Positions 27,362 to 36,579 of a DNA stretch of 64,000 nucleotides are shown here, piece by piece. The number at the start of each line of letters is the position of its first letter. Position 1 is the first letter of the stretch. Origin of the DNA: Betaproteobacteria bacterium (GTDB taxonomy: Bacteria; Pseudomonadota; Gammaproteobacteria; Burkholderiales; SG8-39); the NCBI GenBank assembly GCA_009693235.1, contig SHXR01000002.1:1-64000 (forward strand), given 5' to 3'. The translations under genes and the position numbers were made by a program. The notes below the pieces were generated by a model. The model saw only the letters and a list, made by a program, of their open reading frames with translations. It was not told where the DNA came from and did not search any database.

Positions 27362-28903
27362 GTGTCTGACCTGACCGCCATCACCAGCTACGAGGAAGCC
27401 CTGTCGTCCTTCTCCTGGGATCGTCTATGGACGCTATTCGACGGTACGTCCGACCGCTTCAACCTTGCGGTCGAATGCCTCGATCGCCATGCCGGGCGCG
27501 GGATAGCCATCGATGTGAAGTTCAACGACGGACACCTCGAGTCGTACAGCTTTGCTGAACTGGCCGCCTCGACCGGACGTTTCGCACATTGGTTGGCTGC
27601 GCAAGGCGTTGCGCCGGGCGACCGTGTCGCCGTCATGTTGGAGCCGGGGCGGGCGTTCTATACCGCGCTATTTGGGGCGGTCAAGCGGGGTGCGATCGCG
27701 GTGCCGTTGTTCACCTTGTTTGGTGCCGATGGGATCGCGCTGCGCGTCGAGGACTGCAAGCCGCGATTGATGGTGGTCGAGCCGGGGCGCGCTGCCGCAT
27801 TGCGTGGAACGATGGGCGCTCTGCAGATCGTCGAGGCTGACGCGGCATTTTGGGCGGCGCTCGACGGGTTTGATCCCGTTTTCGTTCCGGCGACCAACGC
27901 ATCGGACCTAGCCGTCTTCCAATACACCTCCGGCACGACGCGCGAACTGCCCGAGACGGTCAAGCACAGCCAGCGTGCGATCGTTACATTGATGATCGCA
28001 GCGCTCTACGGTGTGGGGCTGCGTCCGCATGATCGCTATTTCTGCCCTTCGTCGCCCGCCTGGGGACACGGGCTTTGGCACGGGACGATTGCACCGCTCG
28101 CACTCGGTGTGCGAATCGCAAGCTACTCCGGCAAATTCGAGGTGGAGCGCGTCTTCGAGGCATTGCAGGAATTCTCCATTACCAATTTCGCCGCCGCGGC
28201 GACCGTTTATCGCATGTTGCGCAATGCCGGCAGCCGGGATGGTTATCGGATCGCACTCGACAAGGCTTCCTATACCGGCGAACCGATCGATACCGAAACG
28301 TTCCGCTGGGTCGAGTCGGCGTTCGGCGTGACGCCTTGCAGCATGTACGGCTCGACTGAGGTGGGCGTCCTCATCGTCAACTACCCGGGCTACAGTGGAT
28401 ACCAAGTTCGCGCCGGTACCTTAGGAAAATCCGTGCCTGGCTTGCATGTCGGTATCGTCGATCGGGAAGGCAATGAATTGCCCCGCGGCGAACGCGGCGA
28501 AATCGCGGTCAAGCGCAAAGGCGGCTGGTTCTATGTGAAGGATCGCGGCTATTGCGATGCCGACGGTTATTTCGTCCACGAAGGACGGTCCGATGATGTG
28601 ATTATTTCAGCCGGTTGGACGCTGAGCGCGGTGGAAATCGAAAACGCGCTGATGAAGCATCCGGCAGTGCTGGAGGCCGCTGCGATTGGCGTACCCGATG
28701 CGGTGCGGGGGCAGGTGGTGAAGGCGTTCATCGTGGCACGCGACCGCACGGCAGACACCGAGGAAAGCGTGCAGCGCTTTATGAAGAACACGCTTGGGCA
28801 GCACGAATATCCACGCGTCATCGAATTTGTTGAGGTATTGCCGAAAACGCCCGCCGGCAAGATCAATCGCAAGGCGCTACGGGATCGTGAACAGGCTACC
28901 TAA
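27362..28903 (+). CDS. AMP-forming acyl-CoA synthetase
   Basis: 513 aa, ANL superfamily, start GTG 27362. Activates a carboxylic acid with ATP and CoA. The phosphate-binding motif reads YTSGTTRELPETVKHS, a variant of the usual TSGTTGxPKGVxHS. Later motifs are MYGSTEVGV, GYFVHEGRSDDVI, and the catalytic Lys in KTPAGKINRKALR. 43 bp before a double hot-dog dehydratase, suggesting an acyl-CoA degradation route. Substrate not predictable. Confidence 0.9.
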   Translation: MSDLTAITSYEEALSSFSWDRLWTLFDGTSDRFNLAVECLDRHAGRGIAIDVKFNDGHLESYSFAELAASTGRFAHWLAAQGVAPGDRVAVMLEPGRAFYTALFGAVKRGAIAVPLFTLFGADGIALRVEDCKPRLMVVEPGRAAALRGTMGALQIVEADAAFWAALDGFDPVFVPATNASDLAVFQYTSGTTRELPETVKHSQRAIVTLMIAALYGVGLRPHDRYFCPSSPAWGHGLWHGTIAPLALGVRIASYSGKFEVERVFEALQEFSITNFAAAATVYRMLRNAGSRDGYRIALDKASYTGEPIDTETFRWVESAFGVTPCSMYGSTEVGVLIVNYPGYSGYQVRAGTLGKSVPGLHVGIVDREGNELPRGERGEIAVKRKGGWFYVKDRGYCDADGYFVHEGRSDDVIISAGWTLSAVEIENALMKHPAVLEAAAIGVPDAVRGQVVKAFIVARDRTADTEESVQRFMKNTLGQHEYPRVIEFVEVLPKTPAGKINRKALRDREQAT

Positions 28904-28946
28904 GACAGTCGGTATTAATTAAGCATCGCCAACCGAGGAAAGCAAG

Positions 28947-30113
28947 ATGAGTGAAGCATTGCAGCGCGAGTTCGTCGGCATCACCGACGAAGGGCTGGCC
29001 GATTTGCGCCGGCGCATCGGGCAGCCGATCGAGAACACGCTCGAACCTTGGTGCTACGAGGCGACCCGGGACAACATCCGGCATTACGCCCACGGCATCG
29101 GCGATGACAATCCGCTTTGGTGCGATCCGGATTACGGCCGGCAAACCGCGTATGGGGATGTGATCGCATTGCCGTCCTTCCTGCTGTCATGCAGCCGGAT
29201 CGCGAGCGGCTACGTCGGCGGGCTCTCAGGCATCCACGCCATGTGGGCCGGTGCTAATTTCGAATGGCACAAGGTCATTCGCCGCAACGTTGCAATCAGC
29301 ACCCGCGCCTATTTGAAGGATCTGGTCGAGCACCAGACCCGCTTTGCCGGTCGTTCGATCCAGCAGACCTATCACGTCGATTTTCATGATGAATCGGGTG
29401 ACCTGCTGGGCGCGTGTGACTCCTGGTGTTTTCGGACCGATCGCGACGTCGCGCGGGAAACCGGGACCAAGTATCGCGAGGTGACGGCCAAGCCACCGCG
29501 CGTCTATACCCAGGCTGAACTCGACAAAATCTATCGCCTGTACGACGCCGAGGAGATTCGCGGCGATCGGCCGCGATTTTTCGAGGATGTCGCGGTGGGC
29601 GATGCGCTGCCCACCATGGCCAAAGGTCCGATGACGGTCACCGGCTTTATCGCGTATGCCCAAGGCTGGGGCGGTTTGTACATTCGCGCGAATAAACTGG
29701 CCTATCAGATGATGCGGCGCCATCCGGGCACCGGCATCAAGAACCGCTTCGGTATTCCCGATTGTCCGGAACGCGTGCACTGGGAGCCGGAATTTGCGCG
29801 CAAGGTCGGCGTTCCGGGGGCCTATGATTACGGCCCGGAGCGCTTCTCCTGGTTGACGCATGCGATCACCAACTGGATTGGTGATGCGGGATTCCTCCGG
29901 TCGATGCGCTGCGAGGTGCGCCGGCACAATCCAGAGGGGGACCTGCTATTTATCGACGCGAGTGTCAAGGCGAAGCTCGAGGTAGCGGGGCGGAAGTGCG
30001 TCGAGATCGAGCTCATCGCGAGAAACCAGGATGGCGAATTGTCAGCGCGTGGAGCAGCGATCGCCGAGCTGCCGTCGCGCCTGGGTGCGTCATCACGCCT
30101 AGCCGCCGCCTGA
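28947..30113 (+). CDS. Double hot-dog MaoC/FAS1-like dehydratase
   Basis: 388 aa with two hot-dog halves. The N-terminal half is a FAS1-like dehydratase domain (YAHGIGDDNPLWCDPDYG); the C-terminal half (from about residue 210) carries RFFEDVAVGD and PMTVTGFIAYAQGWGG. Likely hydrates or dehydrates a CoA thioester produced by the upstream synthetase. AGGAAAG precedes the ATG. Confidence 0.85.
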   Translation: MSEALQREFVGITDEGLADLRRRIGQPIENTLEPWCYEATRDNIRHYAHGIGDDNPLWCDPDYGRQTAYGDVIALPSFLLSCSRIASGYVGGLSGIHAMWAGANFEWHKVIRRNVAISTRAYLKDLVEHQTRFAGRSIQQTYHVDFHDESGDLLGACDSWCFRTDRDVARETGTKYREVTAKPPRVYTQAELDKIYRLYDAEEIRGDRPRFFEDVAVGDALPTMAKGPMTVTGFIAYAQGWGGLYIRANKLAYQMMRRHPGTGIKNRFGIPDCPERVHWEPEFARKVGVPGAYDYGPERFSWLTHAITNWIGDAGFLRSMRCEVRRHNPEGDLLFIDASVKAKLEVAGRKCVEIELIARNQDGELSARGAAIAELPSRLGASSRLAAA

Positions 30114-30371
30114 TCCCTTGTTGCAATCCGCCTCATCTCCATCTCCCCCGTGACCCAATGCTCACTGTATGCAAATGAAGGATGCTTCCTGGCTCCCGGG
30201 TCAACGAAATCAGCCGTCAATCGCTAAGGGGTTGTACACGCTGGTGTTCGCGTCAATGCAAGCCCGCAAAGCTGCGACCGTCGGACGAGCCAATGAGGCG
30301 GCGACTGCGCACGGCAAAGCCTGGGTCGGCTTGCGGTGCGCAAATCACAAGGCATGGACAAGGGGGAAGAG

Positions 30372-31610
30372 ATGCTTACGCGACTACGCGGGTTGGTGAG
30401 TGCGACTTTTCGCACGGTGATCGTCACCGCGACCGCATTGGGTTGCAATGTGCAGGCCAACAGTAACGATGTCGGGGCAGTTGAAGTACCTCGTATGACG
30501 CCCGCCGAGTGCCAACCGGGCCTCGCCGCCGATTCCCGCACGGCGCTTTGGTGGGATAGTGCCGCGCGAATCCTTGGCGGCATGGACGTACCGGAGTCGG
30601 CGCCGATCGTTGGTCGCAAGAGCGCGGCCGCCCACCGCAGTCAAATGAACACCCTGTGGACGCGGTTCAACGCCAAGCGTCTGCAACCGATTCGCGAATT
30701 TGCGCAGCGCGAACTCGCCAATGGACCGGGGCCAACCACCGCGCCGGTGTTCTATCCGTTCAGTGGACCGGATGCCGCGTACGCCTTAGCATTCTTTCCG
30801 GCCGCGGCCGATTTGATCTTTACCGGGCTGGAACCGGTTGGGGAAGTCGTAGATCTCGATGCAATGGATGATCCCACGCTTGCGGCGAGCCTTGAGCAAC
30901 TGCGCGGTTCGCTTCGCTCCATTCTCGCGCTCAGTTTTTTCGTGACGATGGAGATGGATGCTGATCTGCGCCGCAATAAGCTGTCGGGCGTCACGCCCAT
31001 CCTCATACTTTTTCTGGCGCGCCACGGCTATACCGTCAACGACGTCGACCATGTCGTGCTCAATCCGGATGGGCGACTGTGTCGATCGGATGCAAATCGC
31101 GTGCGAGACGTTCGCTCCACCGATGAGCGGATCCCCGGCGTCATCGTTCGATTTCAAGCCGTGGGCGATCCACGCGAGCGCCGTATCATTTACTTCAAGA
31201 CGGATCTGTCGAACGATGGGCTGCAGAAGCACCCGCAATATCTGAAATTCGTCGAATCGGTCAATCCACCGACCACGATAATCAAGTCAGCGTCGTACCT
31301 CCTCCATTTGAAGGAGTTCACGACCCTTCGCGATCACATCCTCCGGCATTCGCAAGCCGTTCTGCAGGACGATACCGGCGTGCCGATTAAGCTCTACAGG
31401 GCGGTGCAATGGGAGCGGCGCTTGTATGGCGCCTACGTCGGGCCGATCCCGATTTTTCAAGCGCGCTTCCAACCCGAGATGGCCAACGCCTATCGGGAAA
31501 CGGCGCAGCCGCTTGGCTTTGGCATCGGCTATCAGCACGAGAGTCATGAGAGCAATCTTCAGCTCTTCTTCAGGCGCAGCGACAAAGTGATCACGACCTT
31601 GCCGGAGTAA
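30372..31610 (+). CDS. Exported protein of unknown function with FYPFSGPD motif
   Basis: 412 aa from ATG 30372, with GGGGGAAG upstream. The N-terminus is a signal peptide ending TALGC, possibly a lipobox. The core has FYPFSGPDAAYALAFFP, GLEPVGE, ILILFLARHGY, RIIYFKTDLSNDGL, IIKSASYLLH and LGFGIGY. These features recur in a widespread uncharacterised exported family that I recognise but cannot name. Its stop shares one base with the next gene's possible start (TAATG). The 258 bp before it hold nothing recognisable. Confidence 0.75.
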   Translation: MLTRLRGLVSATFRTVIVTATALGCNVQANSNDVGAVEVPRMTPAECQPGLAADSRTALWWDSAARILGGMDVPESAPIVGRKSAAAHRSQMNTLWTRFNAKRLQPIREFAQRELANGPGPTTAPVFYPFSGPDAAYALAFFPAAADLIFTGLEPVGEVVDLDAMDDPTLAASLEQLRGSLRSILALSFFVTMEMDADLRRNKLSGVTPILILFLARHGYTVNDVDHVVLNPDGRLCRSDANRVRDVRSTDERIPGVIVRFQAVGDPRERRIIYFKTDLSNDGLQKHPQYLKFVESVNPPTTIIKSASYLLHLKEFTTLRDHILRHSQAVLQDDTGVPIKLYRAVQWERRLYGAYVGPIPIFQARFQPEMANAYRETAQPLGFGIGYQHESHESNLQLFFRRSDKVITTLPE

Positions 31611-32725
31611 TGTTGCCGCACGTGACGGCGACTGCAATGTGTGAAGGTATGATGCGCGTCGGTTTCTTCATCGTGGAGCGCATCCTTGCCGGCTTCGTTG
31701 GTTGGTTGACGCGAATGTTGGGCGTTCTCGTCGCGCTTGCCTGGTCACCCGCGCAGGCCGACTTCACTATCGCCACCCGGAACATCGCGTGGCTGCGTAA
31801 TCAGCCGCTGTCGGCCGCTGACTATCAACGATGCAAGAGCCATAATCGTGAATCGCGCGCGGCCCTCGATGAACGTGATCCAGCCAGATGGATCTGCCGA
31901 ACGGCTGACCACTACGCTCGGCTAGGCGCGATCGCCCGCGAAGTCAACGCCGACGTCTTCGCGTTCCAGGAAGTCGAGGGCGAGCAGGCGCTGGCGCGGA
32001 TACTACCCGCGCACGAGTATGCGTTCTACGTTCCCGATAGCCCTTGGATTCAGCGGGTCGGCTTTGCGGTGCGTAAGGACCGGATCACCGTTCGACGCGC
32101 GAGCGCCTACCTGCCGCTTGGCGCGATGATGGGCAAACGGTCGCGATCGGGTGCTGATCTGGAGATCAGCATCAACGGTAAGCCGCCCCGATTGCTGGCC
32201 GTTCATTTGAAGTCGGCCTGCCATGCCCGGCCGCTCACCGATGAAACCCGGCATCCACGTGACGACGGTTCCGAAGTGTCTGCCTGCATTCAGCTGGGCA
32301 AGCAGGTGAAGCCGTTAAAAGAGTGGATTGACGCCCGTGAACATGAAGGGATGCACTTTTTGATCCTGGGCGACTTCAACCGGCGCTTTGATGGCGTTCC
32401 GGAAACCACCGGGCCCGCGCGTGATCAATTCGGTCGGCAATTGGGATTTTGGCGCGAACTTGCCGAAGGACATCGGGGCGGGCTGGTCCGCCTTACTGCC
32501 GGCCACGAGCAATTGCGGTCGTGCTGGGGCGGTGATCCGAAATTACCCGCCAACGAGCGGGCCATGTTCATCGACCAAATCGTTGCCGATCATGCGCTGG
32601 CCGAGCGCGTGGTGCCAGGCTCGGTACGCCAGTTCGCCTTACATGACGGAAAAATCACTCGGGAGGTGCGCGCTGCATTGCGTGAGTTGTCGGATCATTG
32701 TCCATTATCGGTGCGAATTCGGTAA
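31610..32725 (+). CDS. Secreted endonuclease/exonuclease/phosphatase-family protein
   Basis: 371 aa from the overlapping ATG; an internal ATG at 31649 (MRVGFFIVERI) is an alternative start. Signal-like hydrophobic stretch ends near AQADF. EEP-fold motifs in order: ATRNIAWL, FAFQEVEG (metal Glu), VHLKSAC, LGDFNRRFD (Asp-Asn), FIDQIVAD and SDHCPL (catalytic His). A Mg-dependent phosphoesterase, target unknown. Probably co-translated with the exported FYPFSGPD protein. Confidence 0.85.
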   Translation: MLPHVTATAMCEGMMRVGFFIVERILAGFVGWLTRMLGVLVALAWSPAQADFTIATRNIAWLRNQPLSAADYQRCKSHNRESRAALDERDPARWICRTADHYARLGAIAREVNADVFAFQEVEGEQALARILPAHEYAFYVPDSPWIQRVGFAVRKDRITVRRASAYLPLGAMMGKRSRSGADLEISINGKPPRLLAVHLKSACHARPLTDETRHPRDDGSEVSACIQLGKQVKPLKEWIDAREHEGMHFLILGDFNRRFDGVPETTGPARDQFGRQLGFWRELAEGHRGGLVRLTAGHEQLRSCWGGDPKLPANERAMFIDQIVADHALAERVVPGSVRQFALHDGKITREVRAALRELSDHCPLSVRIR

Positions 32726-32784
32726 CGGCGCGGACTTGATGCAAAATAGGGCGCTTCAATCGCCCGATTTTGGAACGCGCCACG

Positions 32785-34047
32785 ATGGAAGCCGCTGTCA
32801 ACGAAAAACTTACCCGCGTGGGTCCGGGCACGCCGATGGGCGAGCTGATGCGCCGTTATTGGCAACCGATCGCCGCGGTCGCCGAATTGGATGCGCATCC
32901 AACCAAACCGGTTCGACTGCTTGGCGAAGATCTCGTTCTCTACAAGGACCTTAGCGGGCGCTACGGACTGGTTGAGCGGCACTGTCCGCATCGTCGCGCG
33001 GATCTTTCCTACGGCATGGTCGAGCAATGTGGGCTTCGTTGCAGCTATCACGGCTGGCAGTTCGATCACGACGGTCGCTGCATTGAGCAACCATTTGAAG
33101 AAACCACCAACCCCGAGTCGCACTACAAGGACCGTATTCGCATTAACGCCTATCCGGTCGAGGCCAAGCGTGGATTGCTGTGGGCCTATATGGGGCCGCA
33201 ACCGGCGCCGCTCGTGCCCAACTGGGAGCCATTCACTTGGGGCAACGGTTTTGTGCAGATCGTCTTTTCCGAAGTGCCCTGCAACTGGTTGCAGTGCCAG
33301 GAGAATTCGATCGATCCGGTGCATTTTGAATGGCTGCATGACAACTGGGCGCAACGCATGCGCAACCGCGACGGTCCCTATGCGCCCAAACACCTGAAGC
33401 TAGACTTCGAAGAGATCGACTATGGCATCGTCTATAAGCGGGTGCGCGAAGGCGGTGATGAGAAAAATCCTCTTTGGACGATCGGCCGCGTGTGCCTATG
33501 GCCCAATGCCCTATTCACCGGCAACCATTTCGAATGGCGGGTGCCGATCAATGATACGACCACGCTTTCGGTGGGCTGGTTCTTCAATCGCGTGCCAAAA
33601 GAACGTGAACCCTTTGTGCAGGAGAGCATTCCCTCCTGGACGAGTCCGGTGATCGATTCTGCAACCGGCCGCAACATCACCAGCCACATCATGAATCAGG
33701 ATTTCGTGGGTTGGGTAGGCCAGGGCGGCATCGCCGATCGCACCAAGGAGCATCTCGGGACCAGCGATCGCGGCGTGGTCATGATGCGGCGCCGATTCCT
33801 TGCCGACCTCGATCGGATCGCTAAGGGTGAGGAGCCGAAAGCGCTCATCCGTGATGCCAAGCTCAATCAATGCATCCAACTGCCCATCATCGACCGCGAT
33901 GTATTCGTCAATGGGCTCACGCGCGCCGAAATGGCAAAGAGGGAAGAGCAACGTCGTAACGCGACCGCCGCGTACCAGGAGGGTTTTCTGTTTCTTTCCG
34001 GACAACCCGATGCAGTCAGAAAAGCGTTTGACGACGCGATGCGCTGA
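32785..34047 (+). CDS. Rieske non-haem iron aromatic ring-hydroxylating oxygenase, alpha subunit
   Basis: 420 aa from ATG 32785. Rieske 2Fe-2S ligands are Cys67, His69 (CPHRR) and Cys86, His89 (CSYHGW). The mononuclear iron site has Asp177, His180 and His185 in ENSIDPVHFEWLH, with a later Asp in NQDFVGW. Such single-component alpha subunits hydroxylate, demethylate or cleave aromatic substrates and need a reductase, none of which is seen nearby. It precedes the Mo-hydroxylase operon by 176 bp on the same strand, suggesting shared catabolism. Confidence 0.92.
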   Translation: MEAAVNEKLTRVGPGTPMGELMRRYWQPIAAVAELDAHPTKPVRLLGEDLVLYKDLSGRYGLVERHCPHRRADLSYGMVEQCGLRCSYHGWQFDHDGRCIEQPFEETTNPESHYKDRIRINAYPVEAKRGLLWAYMGPQPAPLVPNWEPFTWGNGFVQIVFSEVPCNWLQCQENSIDPVHFEWLHDNWAQRMRNRDGPYAPKHLKLDFEEIDYGIVYKRVREGGDEKNPLWTIGRVCLWPNALFTGNHFEWRVPINDTTTLSVGWFFNRVPKEREPFVQESIPSWTSPVIDSATGRNITSHIMNQDFVGWVGQGGIADRTKEHLGTSDRGVVMMRRRFLADLDRIAKGEEPKALIRDAKLNQCIQLPIIDRDVFVNGLTRAEMAKREEQRRNATAAYQEGFLFLSGQPDAVRKAFDDAMR

Positions 34048-34223
34048 CAGTGGGTCCGGTGCATCGCGCCGGAATCCGCGGCACGGTATGATTCGGGCCA
34101 CTGCCGTTGCGGCGAAGTTTGCCGCGCGGCTTGCGCGATGCGCCTTGTTGGCGATCTACCATTTGCCGTGCATCGCGATGCAGTCGTCCGATTCCGCCAC
34201 CTCCCGACCGAGATCTACACATC

Positions 34224-36557
34224 ATGACGCCAGGCAAGCACTCTCGACTCGAAGACCAGCGCTTCATCACTGGTCAAGGCCGCTACATCTCTGACGTGAA
34301 TCTGCCCAAGCAGACCTACGCGTATTTCCTGCGCTCCGATCGCCCCCACGCGGAAATCCGCTCGATCAACGCCAAGGCCGCGCTCGCCCGTCCCGGCGTG
34401 CTGGCGGTGCTCACCGGTGAGGATGCGATTGCGGCCGGCTTCAAGCCGATGCCGATTTTCCTGATGGTGAAAGGTCGCGGTGGCGCTGAGTTGATCAAGC
34501 CGCCAAGACCCGCGCTGGCCCAAGGCAAGGTGCGCTTCGTTGGCGATCAGGTCGCGCTCATTATTGCCGAGTCGCCGGCCGCCGCGCAAGATGCCGCCGA
34601 ATACGTCGAGATCGACTACAGGGATCTCCCACCCTCTACGACGCCCGCGGCTGCGATCAAGCCCGGTGCCGCGCAGATCTGGGATATCGCACCGAACAAT
34701 TTGCTGTTCGACTATGAAATGGGTGATGCCGAAAAGGTCGAAGCAGCCTTCAAGGCTGCCGCGAAAGTCGCGCGCATTAATTTGCACAACACGCGCGTGG
34801 TCGCCAATCCGATGGAGCCGCGTGCCTGCATCGCCACGTTCGACAACGCGCAAGACAAGTACACCTTTTATTCGGTGACGCAGGGGATCGGTGGGTTGCG
34901 TATGCAGCTGTCCGCAGCGATGGGCGTGCCGGAAGAAAAGATCGATGTCGTCGCGTGGGATGTCGGCGGTGGCTTTGGGGTTCGCTTCAATGCGTATCCG
35001 GAGTACATGGCGCTATTGATGGCGGCCAAGAAGCTCGGGCGGCCGGTGAAGTGGGTGGCCTCGCGCACCGAGACCTTGCTCGCCGATGAGAATTCGCGCG
35101 GTGTGGATTCCACCAGCGAGGTCGCCTTCGATGCTCACGGCAAGATTCTCGCGACGCGCTTCAGTTTTCTATGCGATATCGGCGCCTATTGCGTGCCGGT
35201 GGGTGCATTCATCAATACCGGTGGGATCTTCGGTCAATTGACGAGCGTCTACGACATCCCGGTTTCCTATGCGCGCTCACGATTGGCCGTCACAAACACC
35301 GCGCCGATTGGTGCGTATCGCGGCGCGGGGCGTCCGCTGATGTCGTATGCGATGGAACGCGTGATGGATGAAGGCGCGCGGATTACCGGCATCGATCGCA
35401 TCGAGATCCGGCGGCGCAATCTGGTCCCAACCAACAAATTCCCTTACAAGGCCTATCACGGCAAGGTGTGGGATTCGGGCGATTTCGTCGGCCTGCTCGA
35501 TCACGCCGTCAAAGCGTCCGATTGGCATGGCTTTGCGGCACGCAAAGCCGACAGCACCAAGCAGGGCAAACTACGCGGCCTTGGCATCGCCTGCTATATC
35601 GAAGAGACCGGTGGCGGCTTCGCACCGCATGATGAAGTGGAACTGCGGTTCGGCTCGAATGGTGAACTCGCGATGTACGCGGTATCCCACAATCACGGCC
35701 AGGGCCATGAGACGGCCTTCGCTGAAATCATCGCGAAAGTGATGGGCATCGCGCGCGAATCGATCGTCTTGAAGAACGGTGCACCCGAATCGCCAAGGCT
35801 GGTTGGCAACGCGACCGGCGGCTCGCGCACCTTGCATGGTGCGGGCAGCGTGATGTTCCAGGGCGCGAAGGAAATCGTTGAGAAGGGCAAGGAGTTGGCC
35901 GCGCAAGAACTCGAAGTCGCCGCGGCTGATGTCGAATTCGCCGATGGCGCTTATCGCATCAAAGGCACCGATCGCAAGATCACCATGCGCGATCTGATCG
36001 ACAAGCACAAAGGTAAAGCCAATCATCCGCTCAACGTTAAGACGAAGCTCACCATCGGCTCGACCTATCCGAACGGCTGCCATATCGTCGAGGTCGAAGT
36101 CGAGCCTGCGACCGGTGTCACCGAGATCGTCAAGTACAGCGCCACCGATGACATCGGCAACATCATCAACCATCAAATGGTTGAAGGCCAGTTGCATGGC
36201 GGCATCGTGCAGGGCGTGGGGCAGATATTTGGCGAGCATGCGCAGTACGATGCCGAGACGGGCCAACCGCTTACCGGTACCTTCATGGACTATTACATGC
36301 CGCGCTCGAACGCGCTGAAGGGCATGCAGTTGTTCGATCATCCGGTGCCGACCAAGTCCAATCCATTGGGCGCGAAGGGTGCCGGTGAGGCGGGCAATAC
36401 CGGTTCGTTGCCCGCACTGATGGGCGCGATCGTCGATGCGCTGCGATCGGCCGGTGTGGAGCATTTCGAAATGCCGGCGACCCCCGCTCGCGTGTGGGGA
36501 GCGCTGCAAGCGGCGAAGGCCGGCAAACCGGCTGCGTTCGCGCCCGCGCAGGCATAA
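34224..36557 (+). CDS. Xanthine dehydrogenase/CO dehydrogenase-like molybdopterin subunit, copy 1
   Basis: 777 aa from ATG 34224 (weak ribosome site). Large catalytic subunit of the molybdenum hydroxylase family: LEDQRFITGQGRYISDV at the N-terminus, cofactor motif VGGGFGVRF, active-site loop GAYRGAGRP (residues 363-371) and the catalytic Glu region GAKGAGEAGN near the C-terminus. AYRGAGR rather than AYRCSFR means a form II, non-CO-oxidising type. 22 bp precede copy 2. It needs FAD and 2Fe-2S partners, encoded downstream. Confidence 0.92.
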   Translation: MTPGKHSRLEDQRFITGQGRYISDVNLPKQTYAYFLRSDRPHAEIRSINAKAALARPGVLAVLTGEDAIAAGFKPMPIFLMVKGRGGAELIKPPRPALAQGKVRFVGDQVALIIAESPAAAQDAAEYVEIDYRDLPPSTTPAAAIKPGAAQIWDIAPNNLLFDYEMGDAEKVEAAFKAAAKVARINLHNTRVVANPMEPRACIATFDNAQDKYTFYSVTQGIGGLRMQLSAAMGVPEEKIDVVAWDVGGGFGVRFNAYPEYMALLMAAKKLGRPVKWVASRTETLLADENSRGVDSTSEVAFDAHGKILATRFSFLCDIGAYCVPVGAFINTGGIFGQLTSVYDIPVSYARSRLAVTNTAPIGAYRGAGRPLMSYAMERVMDEGARITGIDRIEIRRRNLVPTNKFPYKAYHGKVWDSGDFVGLLDHAVKASDWHGFAARKADSTKQGKLRGLGIACYIEETGGGFAPHDEVELRFGSNGELAMYAVSHNHGQGHETAFAEIIAKVMGIARESIVLKNGAPESPRLVGNATGGSRTLHGAGSVMFQGAKEIVEKGKELAAQELEVAAADVEFADGAYRIKGTDRKITMRDLIDKHKGKANHPLNVKTKLTIGSTYPNGCHIVEVEVEPATGVTEIVKYSATDDIGNIINHQMVEGQLHGGIVQGVGQIFGEHAQYDAETGQPLTGTFMDYYMPRSNALKGMQLFDHPVPTKSNPLGAKGAGEAGNTGSLPALMGAIVDALRSAGVEHFEMPATPARVWGALQAAKAGKPAAFAPAQA

Positions 36558-36579
36558 AGAAAGGTTGAATTAGTAGGCA

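Noticed and set aside
35571-36509. Long minus-strand frame across Mo-hydroxylase copy 1
   Set aside because: Antisense shadow of a well-supported gene.
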